Below, in pieces: positions 11,389 through 24,740 of a stretch of 64,000 nucleotides of DNA. The stretch lies in NCBI RefSeq assembly GCF_030272615.1, contig NW_026729172.1, forward strand, positions 1 to 64,000. Direction: 5' to 3'. A program made the translations under genes and the position numbers. Each line of letters starts with the position of its first letter. Position 1 is the stretch's first letter. The notes beneath the pieces were generated by a model that searched no databases, had not been told where the DNA came from, and saw only the letters and a list, made by a program, of their open reading frames with translations. This DNA comes from Cryptomeria japonica (Eukaryota > Streptophyta > Pinopsida > Cupressales > Cupressaceae).

Positions 11389-13157
11389 AGTTTTTGTTTC
11401 CGTGGATGAAGAACTTGACACTATAAATAGGTACATCTATACTTCATTGAAATGTGAATTCTTTTGTTCTTTGAAGTATTTATCATAATTCAAATATTAA
11501 AATGCTAAAATTTAAAAGAGAATTAGTACTTAGCTCATTAGACAAATTCTCATTGACTATTCTATCTATTAATCATGAATTGTTTGTAGTACTTTAAAAA
11601 TGAATAATGGAATCCTTTGATTATTACTAATGTATAACTCGTTGTACAAGATTCCATTTTTGCATAGGATGGTTTCTTGGTGTATCTTTCTTATGGAGGA
11701 CATGATAATTGGTGGCTTCATTCATAATATTGTCTTGTATAAGCTTATTGTTTGTGCTAAATAAGGACTATATATAATGTAATGCTTGCAAATCATTAAT
11801 ATATTGCACATATTTTTTTGGAAGGGCCAACATCCAATAGAGGCTCCTATACTAATATATGAAGAAAGGAAATATTTGAAAAATTACCCATTTTGTTTAG
11901 ATATATAAAAGAAATAATATTTTTGAAAAACTTGATGCACCACTTACAATCCAGCTCTATATAAAGTTTAGGTGTAAACAATATGTAAACTTAAATAGTT
12001 TTCAGCTTACTAAAAAATGTGAAATATTTTTCTTCTACATCAACAAGATGGGATGGATGTACTTGTTTTAAATTATTACCATTTCACAATCATAGGCTCA
12101 CAATGCTTATTGAGTTCATTCTATTCAATTTCTTTTTGTCCAAAATATTGAATGTTTATATTATAATGTATCAATTATTAAATTGAATTTCTATTATATA
12201 CATTTTTTTTCTTTTTGGAGTAATTTTTGATATATTAGAAAATCATGATGGCTCAATGTATCACACCTACATAAAAATATAAATGTGATGTCAAATTTAA
12301 TTTGACTTGTATATCAAAAAGGTACTACAAATATGGTGAGAACATTATTAAATGAAAATATTATTAAATTTTAAAATATTTTTAAATATTTAAAGAAAAC
12401 TAAGTTCAAAGCTCAATAATGTGTGTAAGTGTGCAAGTGTCATCTATTGAAACTCTATTTTTGTTTACATCAACAATGAAATATAAAATAACAAAGTGAG
12501 TAAAATATAGCTATTGAGAAATGAATGTTTATATATTGAAAGATTAAAGAGAACATTAAAATTTAAAAATGAACAAATGAAAAAGATCGCATGGTAATTA
12601 TATAAAACTATTCAAGTGATATGCTCCAATGGTAAAGTAATAGGTTTTCATGTTGAAGATTGAGTTGGAATCCCTCAAAAAGTATTATCTAAGTTTTAAC
12701 TCTTAAATAATGGGAATATGATTTTCTTTGTCTTATTCTAAGTCAATCAAATAAAATATAAGAATATAAATATAATTAATTTAGATTAATTAATTAGGGT
12801 TTAGAGAGTTAAGAATAGGAAATGTTGAGCTATTAATATGCATAGAAATGTAAATAAAAATATATATTTAGCTAGATATAATTGATTAATGTGAAATGGA
12901 TAAGGTTTTACAATTCGTGATGTTAGAACATGATTTCTTTCTATTGGTGTAACCATTAAAAATTCTAAACTAGATGTATGACCAATCTAAGGAAAAATGC
13001 ACTATCCTAGTATTAATTTATTGCCACAAACTTGTGCTTGAAGTTGTCTTGATAATTTGTGCAACTTTGTATGATAACTTTGACTAATGCTCCATAAATA
13101 AATAAATAATTACTACTCAATAAATAATGTGAAGCTTCAAGCCAACAAATTAATTGG
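11389..13157. other. AT-rich spacer, no gene
   Basis: No protein-coding stretch is recognisable on either strand. Contains a tRNA-like head at 12611-12690 (listed separately). The rest is low-complexity AT-rich DNA. Confidence 0.6.
12611..12690 (+). repeat. tRNA-like segment, possible SINE head
   Basis: A polymerase III A-box-like string (tgctccaatgg, 12622-12632) is followed 42 bases later by a B-box-like string (gttggaatc, 12664-12672, one base from GWTCRANNC). Order and spacing fit a tRNA gene or a tRNA-derived SINE. The acceptor ends do not pair, so this is not an intact tRNA. No tail or target duplication could be fixed. Confidence 0.35.
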
Positions 13158-14491
13158 AGCAAATTAGAGATTTTTTTTCTCAATACCCAACCAAGCCTCC
13201 AAAGGGATTTGGCTAAGATCCTAAAGCTTAAAGTGACTAATTTACCAGAAAATTTCTTGGGGACACCACTCTTTCAAGGGATGAATAAAGAGGAGTACTG
13301 GCTAAGATTAGTCTCAAGATACACAGACAAGATGAGTGCATGGAAAGGAAAATGGCTTTCATCAGCAGGAAGATTGCTTATGATAAAAGAATTACTTTCA
13401 GCACTCCTTGTATATTCCATGTCATGTTTAAAAATTCAAAATGGAATAAATGCAAAAATGAATAAAATCTTGAAAAGATTATTTTGGAATGGAACGAGTG
13501 ATCAAAATAGAACATGTTTGGTAGCTAGGACAATTTATGCAAGCCAAAAAAATTAGGTGGGGCAGGACTGAGAAACTTAATGATAATAAATTTGGCTATG
13601 GGAGTGAAACTAGTATGGAGTCTATACACAAACAATGACCAGAAATGGACTACTATCTTAAGAAGGAAGTATCTAAACTCTAGCAATCCAATCAATAACC
13701 TAAAAGTGAGGGATCCTCCCAGAGGCTCAGTAGTATGGAACTACATCTTGGAAATAAGGGATATAATAACAAGATACATCACTTGGGAAATAGGAAATGG
13801 AGAGCAAGCTTTGTTTTGGACATACTCATGGAATAATAATAAAAGCTAGAGGAGTATCTGAATTTGGAAGACATAAGAAAAGAGACCTTAATGAAATGGG
13901 GGGCAAAGGTCAAAGATTATGGGGAAGTAACAATAGAAAATGAAATGAGAAATTGGAAATTAAAAATGCTAGAAGAACTATAAGCTCCAAAAGAACAAAA
14001 AAACACCCTTAAGGCTTTATTAAAAGAAATGTGGGTTATACTGATAGATGAACCAAATAGAATAAGATGGTGTGGGTCAAAATTGGGAACCTATAAGGTT
14101 GTCCTAGGATATAAAATCAAAGAGATGTCACTAGCTAATGATAACTGACCAAGGAAATTATTATGGAGCAAATATTGCCTTCCTAAGGTAGGGATTTTTG
14201 CATGGATAGCAATCCAAGGAAAGGTGTTCACTCAAGACCGCTTAAGAAAAATGGGATATCAAGGAGCAAGCATATGTGTCTTATGTAAAGCGAGTGAATA
14301 ATCAGTGGACCATTTATTTTTAGATTGTCATTACTCAAGCAAATGCTGAAATGCAATCCTGGATAATTTAGAATTTTATTGTCCTGAACCTCAACATTTG
14401 TTAAATTGGTTTCAAATATGGAACAATATGGGGAAGAAAGGCATATTTGAACTAGTATGGAAAGTAACCCTATCAGTCATGATATGGGAAA
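13158..14491 (+). pseudogene. L1-like LINE remnant: end of RT plus zinc-binding RT domain
   Basis: Begins inside the RT at 'FLNTQPSLQRDLAKIL', then 'NLPENFLGTPLF', 'WKGKWLSSAGRLLMIKELLS', 'KKLGGAGLRNLMIINLAMG', and 'LLWSKYCLPKVGIFAWIAIQ' with 'CVLCKASE-SVDHLFLDC', the zinc-binding RT-associated domain. The order matches plant L1-type ORF2 carboxyl regions. One base is missing near 13528 (LVA to CKPKKLGG) and there are stops at about 13847, 13981, 14146 and 14299. The endonuclease and RT catalytic part are absent upstream. Downstream the text stops at 'VMIWEIW', where the LTR at 14492 begins, so the LTR probably cut the LINE. Confidence 0.85.
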
Positions 14492-15785
14492 TATAGACAC
14501 CTTAAAATGTCTCATTGATCATGTACTAATTATTCATCTAAATTAGTTAAATAATTATTTAATTATTTAATTAAGTTAATTAATCTTATTCTTCTAATTT
14601 CATATTTCTTCTATAATCTTACTAATTATTTTATTTTTAATTCTATCATCATTTAATCATTTAAACCATTTTCTAATGTTAATTAAATATTTATTATTTA
14701 ATTACTTGTGATTTTTAATCTGCAATTTAAATAATCTTTATTATTTAAATAAATTATTTTTCAATTTCTATCTCCATTCAGTTAATCATTTAATCATTAA
14801 CCCTTTTCTAAATATTAATTAAATATTTATTATTTAATTAATTATGGTTTTAATCCTTTAATTTAAATAACCTTTATTATTTAATTAAATTCAATTTCTA
14901 AATAATTAAATAGTTTTTTTAATTATTTAACTAACTAATTAATTCTTCTAATTTCATTTAATTACATTAATTCTCCAATTTCTAATTTCTTCAAATTATT
15001 CTAATTTCTCTGAATTTCAAATACATGTGCATGATTTCAAAAATCAAATTGAAAATCAAAGTCAAGTTCTAAATACATTCAAATAACAAATTGAATTAAG
15101 AATAAATTCAATTATTTGAATTAAAACTCATGCAAAGATTAAATTGAAAATCCATGTCAAAGTTCAAGCACATGCTAAATTAATTAATTCAATCAATTAA
15201 TTAATTAAATCAATTATCTTTTCGATTCCTATTTCCATCTTTTAGTTAGCTTTTTCTAAATAAAGCTCTCAATCATCTTTCAATCAGTTAACTATTTTCT
15301 CCTCTTTATTTCCTCCAATCTTGACCTTTTTCATCCTTCAGTCATCTTTTTCTCAATCAATTGACTCAATTAATTTATTCAATCTATTTTATTTCACCTC
15401 CAATTTAGCAATTCAACTATCAATCAACATGTGAGCTCACTCGAGTTCAACCTCTTGATCAATTTGTTCTATCTTTCATTCAATCCCCTCCAATTATATA
15501 TAAATTGAGTTTTCAATCTCTATTTTCAACAATCACAAACTTTAAATCTTTATGTCACTTGCAGGTTGCCAACGCAATATCTGAGAGCCATCATACCAAA
15601 AAGAAGAGAAGAACAATGGAAGTTATATACGATCATGGAATAGGGAGTTTGAATTGATATATTTTATATTCCTATTGATTGTTTGCATTATTTTATTGGT
15701 TTATTTAGAATTATTTAATTAGATAGGGATTCATGATTTCCCTTCATTTCTAATTGATTTGATAGATGAATTTTACATATGAAAT
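14492..15785 (+). mobile_element. LTR of the 'TGTAGACACC' family (Gypsy-like), copy 1
   Basis: Opens TATAGACACCTTAAAATG, matching TGTAGACACCTAAAATTG at 61422. It shares the long stretch of 'ttaattaaataattt' text, a TATA box (tatatataaatt, 15494-15505), a 'ctgagag' phrase followed by 'aacaatggaag', and a primer-site-like end (ttttggtgttcacc, 15785 on). The exact right end is uncertain. It is in plus orientation and starts where the LINE stops. Confidence 0.65.
15494..15505 (+). promoter_or_regulatory. TATA box of the LTR at 14492
   Basis: tatatataaatt in the right third of the LTR, the same place as tatataag in the related LTR at 61840-61847. Likely the element's own promoter. Confidence 0.45.
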
Positions 15786-15907
15786 TTTGGTGTTCACCTG
15801 ACGTGAACAACAACTAATTAACCTTATCTATTTTTTTTGGTGATTTTTGCAGATTGTATGGATTTTTTTCATTTTTTGTAGGTTTGTACGAATTTGCAAA
15901 ACAAATG

Positions 15908-16600
15908 AAGAATCACGCAATCATGCTTACATCATCACGCAATCACATAGAGAGGGTTGCGCAATAGAACAAATAGGGTCATGCATTCATGTAGAACCCA
16001 TCACGTAAAAGCCCTTATAGTATTACACAATCACTCTGTTAGGATCACGCATTCATTAGGAATATTGTTGTTCTATTTATTTTGTGCTTTTGTATTTTCT
16101 GCTCTATGTTCTGTACAATTCTACATGAAATTAGGTAAATCTGAATACGGTTTATTTTTATTGCATGGTTGATTATGATATTTTATGGCACGTAAGGTAT
16201 AATTCAAAATTTTAGGTGTTAGGACGACGAAAGAACAAAGAAGACAAGCCAAATGCTATCAGCAAATCCTAAAAGCAGAAAAGAAGATACAAGGTCTAGA
16301 GGATCAGCCAGCCATCGACAGATATAACAACCTCGTTCTCTCTTATGGAGTGAAATATGATTTTCTTAATATAGAATGGATGATGAGAGATCTTGCTAGA
16401 GCATCACAATCTATTTTGCAGGTTCCAGATCAGAATTAGCTTTATTTTTAAGTTTTTTTATCTATCTATGGATCACACAATCGCTTTGTTAGGATCACGC
16501 AATCACTCTGTCAGAATTATGCAATCGCTCTGACAGAATTACACAATCCCCCATACAGGATCACGCAATCGCTCAGGTATAGTCACACATTCATTTTTGT
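15908..16600 (+). repeat. Array of 'ATCACGCAATC' motifs in a retroelement leader
   Basis: About 13 variants of atcacgcaatc fall in two clusters, about 15910-16050 and 16470-16600, mostly 20-23 bases apart and often followed by 'actctgt' or 'gctctgt'. They lie just behind the primer-site-like end of the LTR. Between the clusters is a non-repeated stretch with no clear gene. The array at 62350 has the same design with a different motif. Confidence 0.8.
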
Positions 16601-16718
16601 CATAGTTTATCTCTCTGTTTTCTTTGGATTTTATTGGGTTACTAATTATTTGTCTGCAGCCTGTGATAAATTTACAGAGTGGATTGAATTATTATTGAAT
16701 CATAAACACTCATGCTCT

Positions 16719-16910
16719 CACACTTCATTGTTGGGGCTTAAAATAAACAATGGTTAAAATTGACATGCATTTATCACACTTCATTTTTTGGGCTTAAAAT
16801 CAACAATGGTTAAAATGGACATGCATATATCACACTTCAGTTTTGGACTTCAAATAAACAATGGTTAAAATTGACATGCATGAGTTCACATTTCAATTTG
16901 GTGTTTAATT
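16719..16910 (+). repeat. 56-bp tandem repeat, three and a half copies
   Basis: Units start cacacttca at 16719, 16775 and 16831, with a worn fourth near 16885. Each contains caatggttaaaat and gacatgcat. Spacing is exactly 56 bp between the first three. Confidence 0.85.
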
Positions 16911-17249
16911 GATATGCACATGCGTATCTAGCACCTAAATTTGGGCTTTTAAAATGAACGTGAATCAGGCTGCTCATAGATTAACTCATATTTCATTTTC
17001 TTAAGGGAAAGAATCTTTTATCGTGTTTGGGGTGGACCTACTATTGCATTAACTACCTTTCCACCCGCCTTTGGGGTCTTGGGAGAAAGGGAGAAGGTGA
17101 CAACAACGCCCAATTTTATTTTATTTCACGTAGTGAGGGGTATCTTTGACTGGGGATTTCATCACCCCACAGAGGTACTTCGAATTAGGATGCATTGGGG
17201 ATATCATCCTCCCAACGTACTCTCGAGCAGGTTTTTCAAGCCACTGTAT
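16911..17249 (+). other. Retroelement leader, left of the solo LTR
   Basis: No gene. GC-richer text with repeated 'ggggatttcatcacccc'/'ggggatatcatcctccc' phrases. It probably continues beyond the inserted LTR (17250-18306) into 18312-18700, where 'gagaagtgtgtgttgtggag' resembles 'gagaagtgagtgttgagggt' at 63386 in the other leader. So both sides look like one leader of the same element type. Confidence 0.45.
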
Positions 17250-18306
17250 TGTTGGGTCCCGGAGACAACTGATAAGGGGGGGGTGAATCAGTTGTCAAGC
17301 AATTTCAAACCAAAAACAACTTAACCAACTTAATGCTTAATACCGGTGAAATAGCCTAATATGTCAGTGTACAGTTTTAACAGTTAATTGTAATACTGGT
17401 GAGAATTAATGCATGAAACAAAAGGACAATAACATCCACAACACATAGCACCAATGTTTGTACATGGAAACCCTATAAGGGGAAAAACCACGGTGGGAGA
17501 CCTTACCCACAATCAGATGATACTACTGCAGATAGTAAGTGTGTACAAATAGGGTCTGCACATGCAGAAAGGCCAAGCACCTAGAGCTCACTGCTCAATC
17601 ACAAAATGGGAGTCACATTGACTACAATTGGATGGTTAAATCCAATAAGAATGTACTGTTCAAAATAACATCTTCATATGTTGGATTCAGTACCGATGTA
17701 GTTCTGATTGTCTTCATAAAAACCCTCCTTTAACCTTCAAATGATGTCTGCGTGTATAGCTCTGCTTAATCTCGCATATACCTTCACACAAATCTTTTTT
17801 CGCATTTCACACTTGATCTTACAAATAAGATCTTACATTTATACCATACCCTAAGACCAATTTTAGTAGGTCGGCTCTAAATGATATTACAATAAAACAT
17901 TTTACAAATAAATTATACTTGATGCAATAACTGATTGACATGTTGGCTTAATGCATTTACAACAATAATAAGTCATCTCCATAGCGTGCCATGTTGATCT
18001 GGAAAAGATAATCCTGCCAGTGTAACTTGGACCTATTTGTCGGTAACAACAAATATGCAAATACGAATATACCAATTAGTAAACCTCCAAGACAAAGTGT
18101 CCAAACGATGTCTTCGACATAACCATGTGTTTTCCATATCATTCCAAGTGTCGGTGATCATTGTATTCTATCGGTGTACCAGATACTGGTAACTGTGCAT
18201 GATTATTTGCTTGTCAGTTAATGTTGTTGATCCTCCAGAATGCCAGTGTTGATAAGTTTTTAGTAGGTTTTGACATCAATGACAAAACCATACCAAAATA
18301 CCAACA
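17250..18306 (-). mobile_element. Solo Copia LTR inside the retroelement leader
   Basis: Ends TGTTGGGTCCCGGAGACAAC and ...ATACCAACA. The left part has the 'aaggggggggtgaatcag' and 'acatggaaaccctataag' landmarks also seen in the LTRs of element A, which gives minus orientation. Flanks tgtat and tatat are at best a worn 5-bp duplication. No second LTR, primer site or coding region belongs to it, so it is a solo LTR. Confidence 0.75.
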
Positions 18307-18311
18307 TATAT

Positions 18312-20754
18312 AAATATGTTAGTCAGGCGGCTAGAGTGTTGAGTAAATTCAATGTATGTGGGGGCCTTCTGTGCACCGATAAGCTTAACTAAAGTCTTAA
18401 GTGGCTTGCTCTGAGAATCCATCGTTGGATCGGGATCCCTCGAAACTTACAATAAGAACCACCTTAGTAGTCCAAATCCTACATTCAATGATTCCATGAG
18501 TGTGGATCGTATTCCATAGATACCCCTCATGTACCTTGCATTATGAGACATAAATCCCTCCGTGATAAGATCTTCAGATCTTCGAGGTAAGAGAGACTGG
18601 CATGCTCGAGAAGTGTGTGTTGTGGAGTGAAGCCAGTGCTACTAGACTCTTTATTTGTTCGTTTTGTTTCGGTGTTTTGTTGCAGGGGCCTCATTGAATG
18701 GTATCCACTTTCTAGCATAGGATTGTATTATGTGCTTTTATGTGTATCATTTTACCAGACCAGTATTGAGTCAATATTCGGGCTATTTCAAGCCCTATCT
18801 TGCATATCTCTGAATTCTCAAAGTTTGTCAAAACACAATTCTATCAGCTATACCTATCTACAAACAATATTCTCAAATTTGGAAAACAACAAACTTGTCC
18901 TACAAACAAAATTATTGGAAACAAATTTTACCTTGAAACAAATTAGTTACACGTGTCCTAACACTTTGGGTTAAATTTCTAGGATACACCATTTCAGAAC
19001 ATCTTAATTATGAACTTGCTCATCTTCATCAGGTTTGGACACCTTTAGACTAGGGCACCCGACACACGTGTCTAACACTTTTTTCTCTAGATTTTGAAAA
19101 TTAGTTCCTTTTTGTACCTCTATTTTATATTTGGCCTACTATATCTATTATATTTTCTTTAATTTTATATTTATTCTGAAATCATTCATTTTATTATAGT
19201 CAACTCTAGATCACATACACACACTTCACAATCTCAATTCTGGTACCAAAAACGAACATAATCCAAGTGTTCAACTCTCCTTTCAAGACTGTAGTTGAGC
19301 CTATTCATGTTTCATTATTACAAATGGACCTTTGAGATCCTTAGATTGCATTAATTTCAATTTTTAGAGACTTCATACATCTTTCTTTAAATATATACTC
19401 TTTTAGAAAGGGAAAGACATCATGCATACATCTTTTATTTTTATTTTCTTCCTAAGGGGAGGAATGTTGTTTGACAATCATGGACCATCTTCTACATCCA
19501 AATTTGAACATATACCATTGGTATAGATCCTATATTGAGGTGGGGCTTCAGGGTATCTCTTATTCTCTCTTATGGAGGAATTTTTTTCTCACATGAGGTT
19601 TTTTTCTATTTCATCTTCTAGGGAGAATTGTTCTCATTCTTTCTATCCTTAGGGAGCAGTTTTGTCCCATTAGATTTTATCCTTTCCTTAATTTGTGAGA
19701 GATTACATTTGCACATGAGTACCTAAAATGGTTTAGAAGTTAGGATCCATCTTTGCATCTTTGTATTTGTTCATCAATTTCCCTAAGTTGCACTTAAGGG
19801 CATCTTGGTGTGAACAAGGGTATTTTTTATCTACTTTTTCCCTTTCTTGTGCAAACAAGGTACATTATCTAACTAATTTCTAGCTAGGATATTTTCACAC
19901 ATGTTCACAAGTTAAGTTTACTTAACAAGTTTGGAATCTCTCTATGAGTCTCTTGCATAAATGTGATCTTATCCCCTAGTTATCACATGACAGGAAATGA
20001 AGACACTTGTCATCATCTTAGTTAGTCCTACATCTCAACCTTGACTATATAAGAAATGTCTCATATGTATATTTTGGTATTTCATAGGCTAATTCATTGA
20101 ACATTTTGATATGTTATATTTGCATCCATGATTAGAAATTTACCCTCTTTCTTTTATCTTTTGTAGAAGGTTATTTTGATTTTGGTTGAGTCCTTGAATG
20201 ACTAACAATTTCCTCATAGATGGTTTCTATTAGATACTCTTTAACTTTTATTAATGTTAATTCGTTGTATATTGTAATCAATTATTTATCAGTACATTTA
20301 ATAGAATTATTAGTGTTTGATAGAATATTAATTTGTTTTTCTTTCTTATGTGATGAGTGTTTTGGCTGTAGGTGATATCTAGGAGCTATGGGTTTTGATC
20401 ATAATCTCCAACATAATATCAAAGTTTTAAATTTTTTATTTTTTTTAATCTAGATCTGATGTTCAACATTAAAACAATACACTTTATAGTAGAATATACA
20501 CCATTTCACTCAAAATGCCCCAAACCCTACTTGATTAACTATTGAAATCAAACTTTAATTATTTTGAGGCATTTTTTTTTTCTAATGGCTCCAAATTCAA
20601 GGACTAAAAACACATATAATCATATAGATCTTTACAACTATATTGATTCATATATCCTACAAGATCATTATTGTCATTTTTGCTCTATAGTAAGTATGAT
20701 GGTTAAAAAAATAGTGCCATATTTCTAGTTTTTTAGTATATAAATTATCGGTAG
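18312..20754. other. Leader remnant, then unassigned AT-rich spacer
   Basis: 18312-18700 looks like the rest of the interrupted retroelement leader. From 18700 to 20754 no gene or element ends were found. A phrase 'acacgtgtcctaacacttt' near 18950 recurs in changed form near 19065. Confidence 0.45.
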
Positions 20755-22490
20755 CATATTATTCCTACACCAAATTTCAACAATGGGCATCATGGCTAAT
20801 AAGAGATGTTTTTGTAAGGTTCTTAGACCCTTGACCTTATTAGTGACTAAGGGTTTGTTTTTTGTTTTTTTTTTTTTTTTGGGGGGGGGGCAACAAGTCT
20901 CGTAGGCATTGATTGCAGTGGTAGGGAATCTTTTTATTGAAACCTACCTAATAGGGTATATTGTAATTGGTAGCACTTGAAGAACCAACACCTACTTTTA
21001 TTCATTTCATGTAGTGCACACCTATTCTTTTATTAGAGATATTTATATTTAGCACCATATTTTATGTGTTTGGGACTCCACTTCATCTTTTTAGATAAAA
21101 TTGAAGAAATCTTGATTTTAGCAAAATTGAAATGAGAGGTAAATCTTGTCCATGTCTTAATTTTTTGCATTCCTTTGGTGTCTGAATGGTATGCTCACCC
21201 TTAAGGTAGCATGGGTTCTTTTGTAGATTGATATTTGAAAAAAAATAATAATAAAAGATTAGATTAGATTAGATTTAAAATGGTTTTAAAAGTTTCCATT
21301 TTAAATTTTGGTGGATGGTATAATTTAGATTTTAAGTGGATAGGACCCAATAGTTGAGCATGTTCCAATTGTTCTGATAGAATTTTTTGATTTAATACAC
21401 ATACTTGTTGATTTGATATCCATACTTGTTGATTTAATGTCCAATTTTTTTTACAACATTGGAACAATAGTTGCGACTTTAAAGTTGTTATTGTTGATGA
21501 TGACTACCAATAACTGAATAAAATGTACCATTAGTTGTAAAAACCAACCAATCATGTGATACCACATCAACTACACAAGTATTGGGGCCCCTTTTCCACG
21601 ACTATTGGTCTTACTTTTTGGGGGGGTTGTTTTGGACACCTTGGCAAAAAGCATGCTGATGTGGTATCATATTTGATGATGTGGCTCTAAAATCTTGGTT
21701 ATAAGCAAGGGACTTGCCAAGTAAGTTGTTGTAAAAAATTGGGAGTGATTTGAAATTTCCACATAGAATTTTGAGAAGCGCGAAGTTAGGGTACACAACT
21801 TCTGGACCCTCTCCCCTATTTCATTAACAACTAACTACAACCCTTTCATTATTAAAAATTATTTGACATGAGTAAGCTATTTGAAATGAATATATGCCTT
21901 GTATGGTTTAGTTATTTGAGACCCTATATCACTATCAAGACCACAATACAGGATCGACAATTAATATGTGGACACCCACAATACTTCTACATGTTGCTAG
22001 TGCAAACAAAACAAGTGAGTTTATTTGTTGTTTACTTCTTCAGATTTGACTCATTTTTTATTGGTGTTGTTTATTTGCTTAGCTTAATCTTCTTTACTAT
22101 TCTATATAACGATTTATTCCATTTAAACATCATTCACTTCAATGATTAAACAACTAATAGCAATTTTATGTATTATTTAAACGAAAAATGATAAATATTA
22201 TCTTGTTTTCTTAACTAATTTCTTTTATTAGAAAATACATATATTATTAATAAAAAGAATGTGTAAAATGATGTCTTTCAAAACAAAAACTCTTGAAAGA
22301 AACAATTTAAGTTTGAATACAACTTAAATTTTTTTACTAACTAAATTGATTTTTAGTATTAAAGTAAATAAATAAAATATTTTAAAAAATGATGATAAAA
22401 TAAATTTGGGAGGTGATGCAATGAGAATCTGTTCAGTATTCCTTGGACTCAAAGAATTTAATTTTTATTAGAATGAGAGGGTTTCACGTG
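20755..22490 (+). repeat. Dispersed repeat family R1, copy A
   Basis: 20755-21068 matches 36394-36690, and 21070-22490 matches 41668-42808 joined to 43662-43929. Part also matches copy C (59440-60250). The match to copy B stops at '...cgtggatttcata'. Copy A lacks the text that lies between these two blocks in copy B. It holds a run of 16 T followed by 10 G (20865-20890). No coding frame is shared by the copies, and no terminal repeats were found, so the class is unknown. Confidence 0.8.
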
Positions 22491-24300
22491 GATTTCATAT
22501 ACCAACAAAGTGAGCGACGTATTTTCTCTGTAGACTTTTACCTTGATTTCGTACATCACGAACCTCCTAGAAATACATAAATACAAGAGAAATTGCAAAG
22601 TGGAAACTTCAAGGAGGTCACTAAATTCTACTATGTCACAATTGCACGGCAAACACTTCCACTCAATTTTGGAGTAATTTCTACGATACACCACTTCCCT
22701 ACACCATTCCATCAACAACAGAAAAAACAAAAACGAAAGGACAAGTTTGGCTTTAAGATAAACATGCATCTATTTTGTTGACCACTTTGATAAAAACAGA
22801 ATATATTATAATATTTTAATAGATCTAATTATAATAAAAAATTTATACCTAAAATAAATCCTCGCACAAATCTTTCTTAGTTGATCCCCTTTTCCAAATG
22901 TTATTCTTGATTTTGAAAGACTCACAAAATTGCATGACTTCCTCTCTCGCAACACCCTAGATCCCTTTTACCATATAAGAATGATCTATTAGCAAAATTA
23001 CCTTTATCATTTGTTACAATTTATATCAGGTTTGATATATTTCAAAATATTGACTTAATAAGCTAAGTAAAACATGAAATGAGTCTATTAAGAGTTTTTT
23101 CGAAGTGGTTCGACTATTAGATTACATAAATATAAATAGCCCTACATCTATATAGTAGATTATATTTCTAAACTAAAAGTTGTCATTTGCCTAAGCTACC
23201 ACAAGTAGGGGCTCAAAATCTCTTAAGATCAAACTTGGTTCAACCTCACTTTTGAGAGAATTGAATCTTAATTATAATTTTACACATCACGTAAACAAAA
23301 AATAAATAAAAAATAAACGTTTCTCATATTTCTCTGTACCGAAATTAACTTTTGATATTAAACTATTTGTTTAAAGAAAGTTAGGAAGTTTGCCCATTTA
23401 TGAGACACAAGGTGGACGAGACAACATAACAACTTAGAAAGGGGATGCAATGAAAGTATGTGCTTTATTCCCTCCACTCTTAAGAAAATAAAAGAGAAAT
23501 GCAAAAGTGGAAACTCCTCCGAAAGAGATGGGTCACTTCGAGGAGGCCATTAAATTCTTATGCACGACAAACACGTCCATTCAGTTTTAATGCTAGTCGT
23601 CATAACCATTCAAAGACAGAAAAATGTGGAACCCCCCTAAGAGGTGCTTTTGGCACGGTGGATAAAATACAAGAGGATTAGCAAGGTGGAAACTTCTAGG
23701 AAAGAGAAATCTCACTAAATTCTAAAAACGTCCACTCAATTTTAATGTGGGTGGTCGTAGCCTGCAAAATAATTGAAGAGAGAAAATTAAGGGAATCACG
23801 GGTCTTTTGAACTCGTCGCAAAAGCCGGACAAATTTTGGCGCTCTAAGTCTTGCACGGTCAAAAACATCGATTGGTATTCTTTTGACCTGGACTACCGTC
23901 AATTTGGAGTTTTTTCTACCGTCATTTTGGATTTATTTCTCTTGCTTGTCAGCGATAGCATGTTTGCGTGATACTCACGCTATCGTACCTCTCTCATTTC
24001 TGCCTCTCTTCTGATCACACGATACATCTCTTCTGATAGGTCCAAGGGTACACCATTCTATCAACAACGGATACGTCTATTTTGGTTTCAAAACGGTAGT
24101 ACAGATTGACTCACACATGTTTTACACTGTCGATTTTGTAATAAACGATTGGATTGACTAGCACGTCGCCATCACACTATAAGAAAGGTCTGTTTTGGAG
24201 AGCTTCCGCCATCAACATAAACATGCATCTATTTTGTTGACAACTTTACAAAAGCGGACTATATAATAATCTATTAGAAATTTAATATCTATGATAAATA
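22491..24300 (+). repeat. Locally duplicated segments next to R1-A
   Basis: A block beginning 'aagtggaaac' with 'ggaggtcactaaattct' and 'tccactcaattt' appears three times, near 22597, 23504 and 23681, and again worn near 60515. A second block with 'aaacatgcatctattttgtt' occurs at about 22758 and 24220. 23185-23270 matches the start of R1 copy C. No protein was recognised. Confidence 0.7.
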
Positions 24301-24309
24301 TGTAAATAA

Positions 24310-24740
24310 ATATTAATCATAAATAAAATTTGTCAAGGTTTGGTGAAAATAATTAGATAGTAGAAGTGTTAGAGTTTTTTCATTGTGGATGTTTGGTTAT
24401 TTGGTTAAGTTAGTAGCTAGGTATTGAAGTGAAAAGGGACTAAGTGGAGCATATTCATGCATTGTGGTTTTTAAAAGAATGCGATTTCAAGAAGAGACAA
24501 ACTATCAAAGGCTAAAGGTTTTTTGTGCTTACCTTGCCACTTCCAATAAGGTTGCATGCAAGAAGCATTTAAATAAAGATAAGCTTACCAAACAAAAATA
24601 AAAATCGATGATTGAGAAAAAAATCTATGCGTAAGATGGTGATGCATAACATCATCTTGCATGCTTTCTAAACTTTGTGTTATTGATCATTCAAGTAAGT
24701 TGCTCACTCTCATAAAGGCAACACCTTTTAATGTAAGTAA
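24310..24740 (+). repeat. Dispersed repeat family F, copy A
   Basis: Matches 56140-56650, from 'ataaataaaatttgtca' to 'gtaagtaaa'. It lacks about 60 bases present in the other copy. In the other copy an 86-codon frame is open; here it is broken by stops and deletions. Confidence 0.75.

Noticed and set aside
23945-23990. gcgatagcatg...gctatcg inverted text as a terminator or CRISPR-like repeat
   Set aside because: It is a single short hairpin in eukaryotic DNA. No spaced identical repeats are present.
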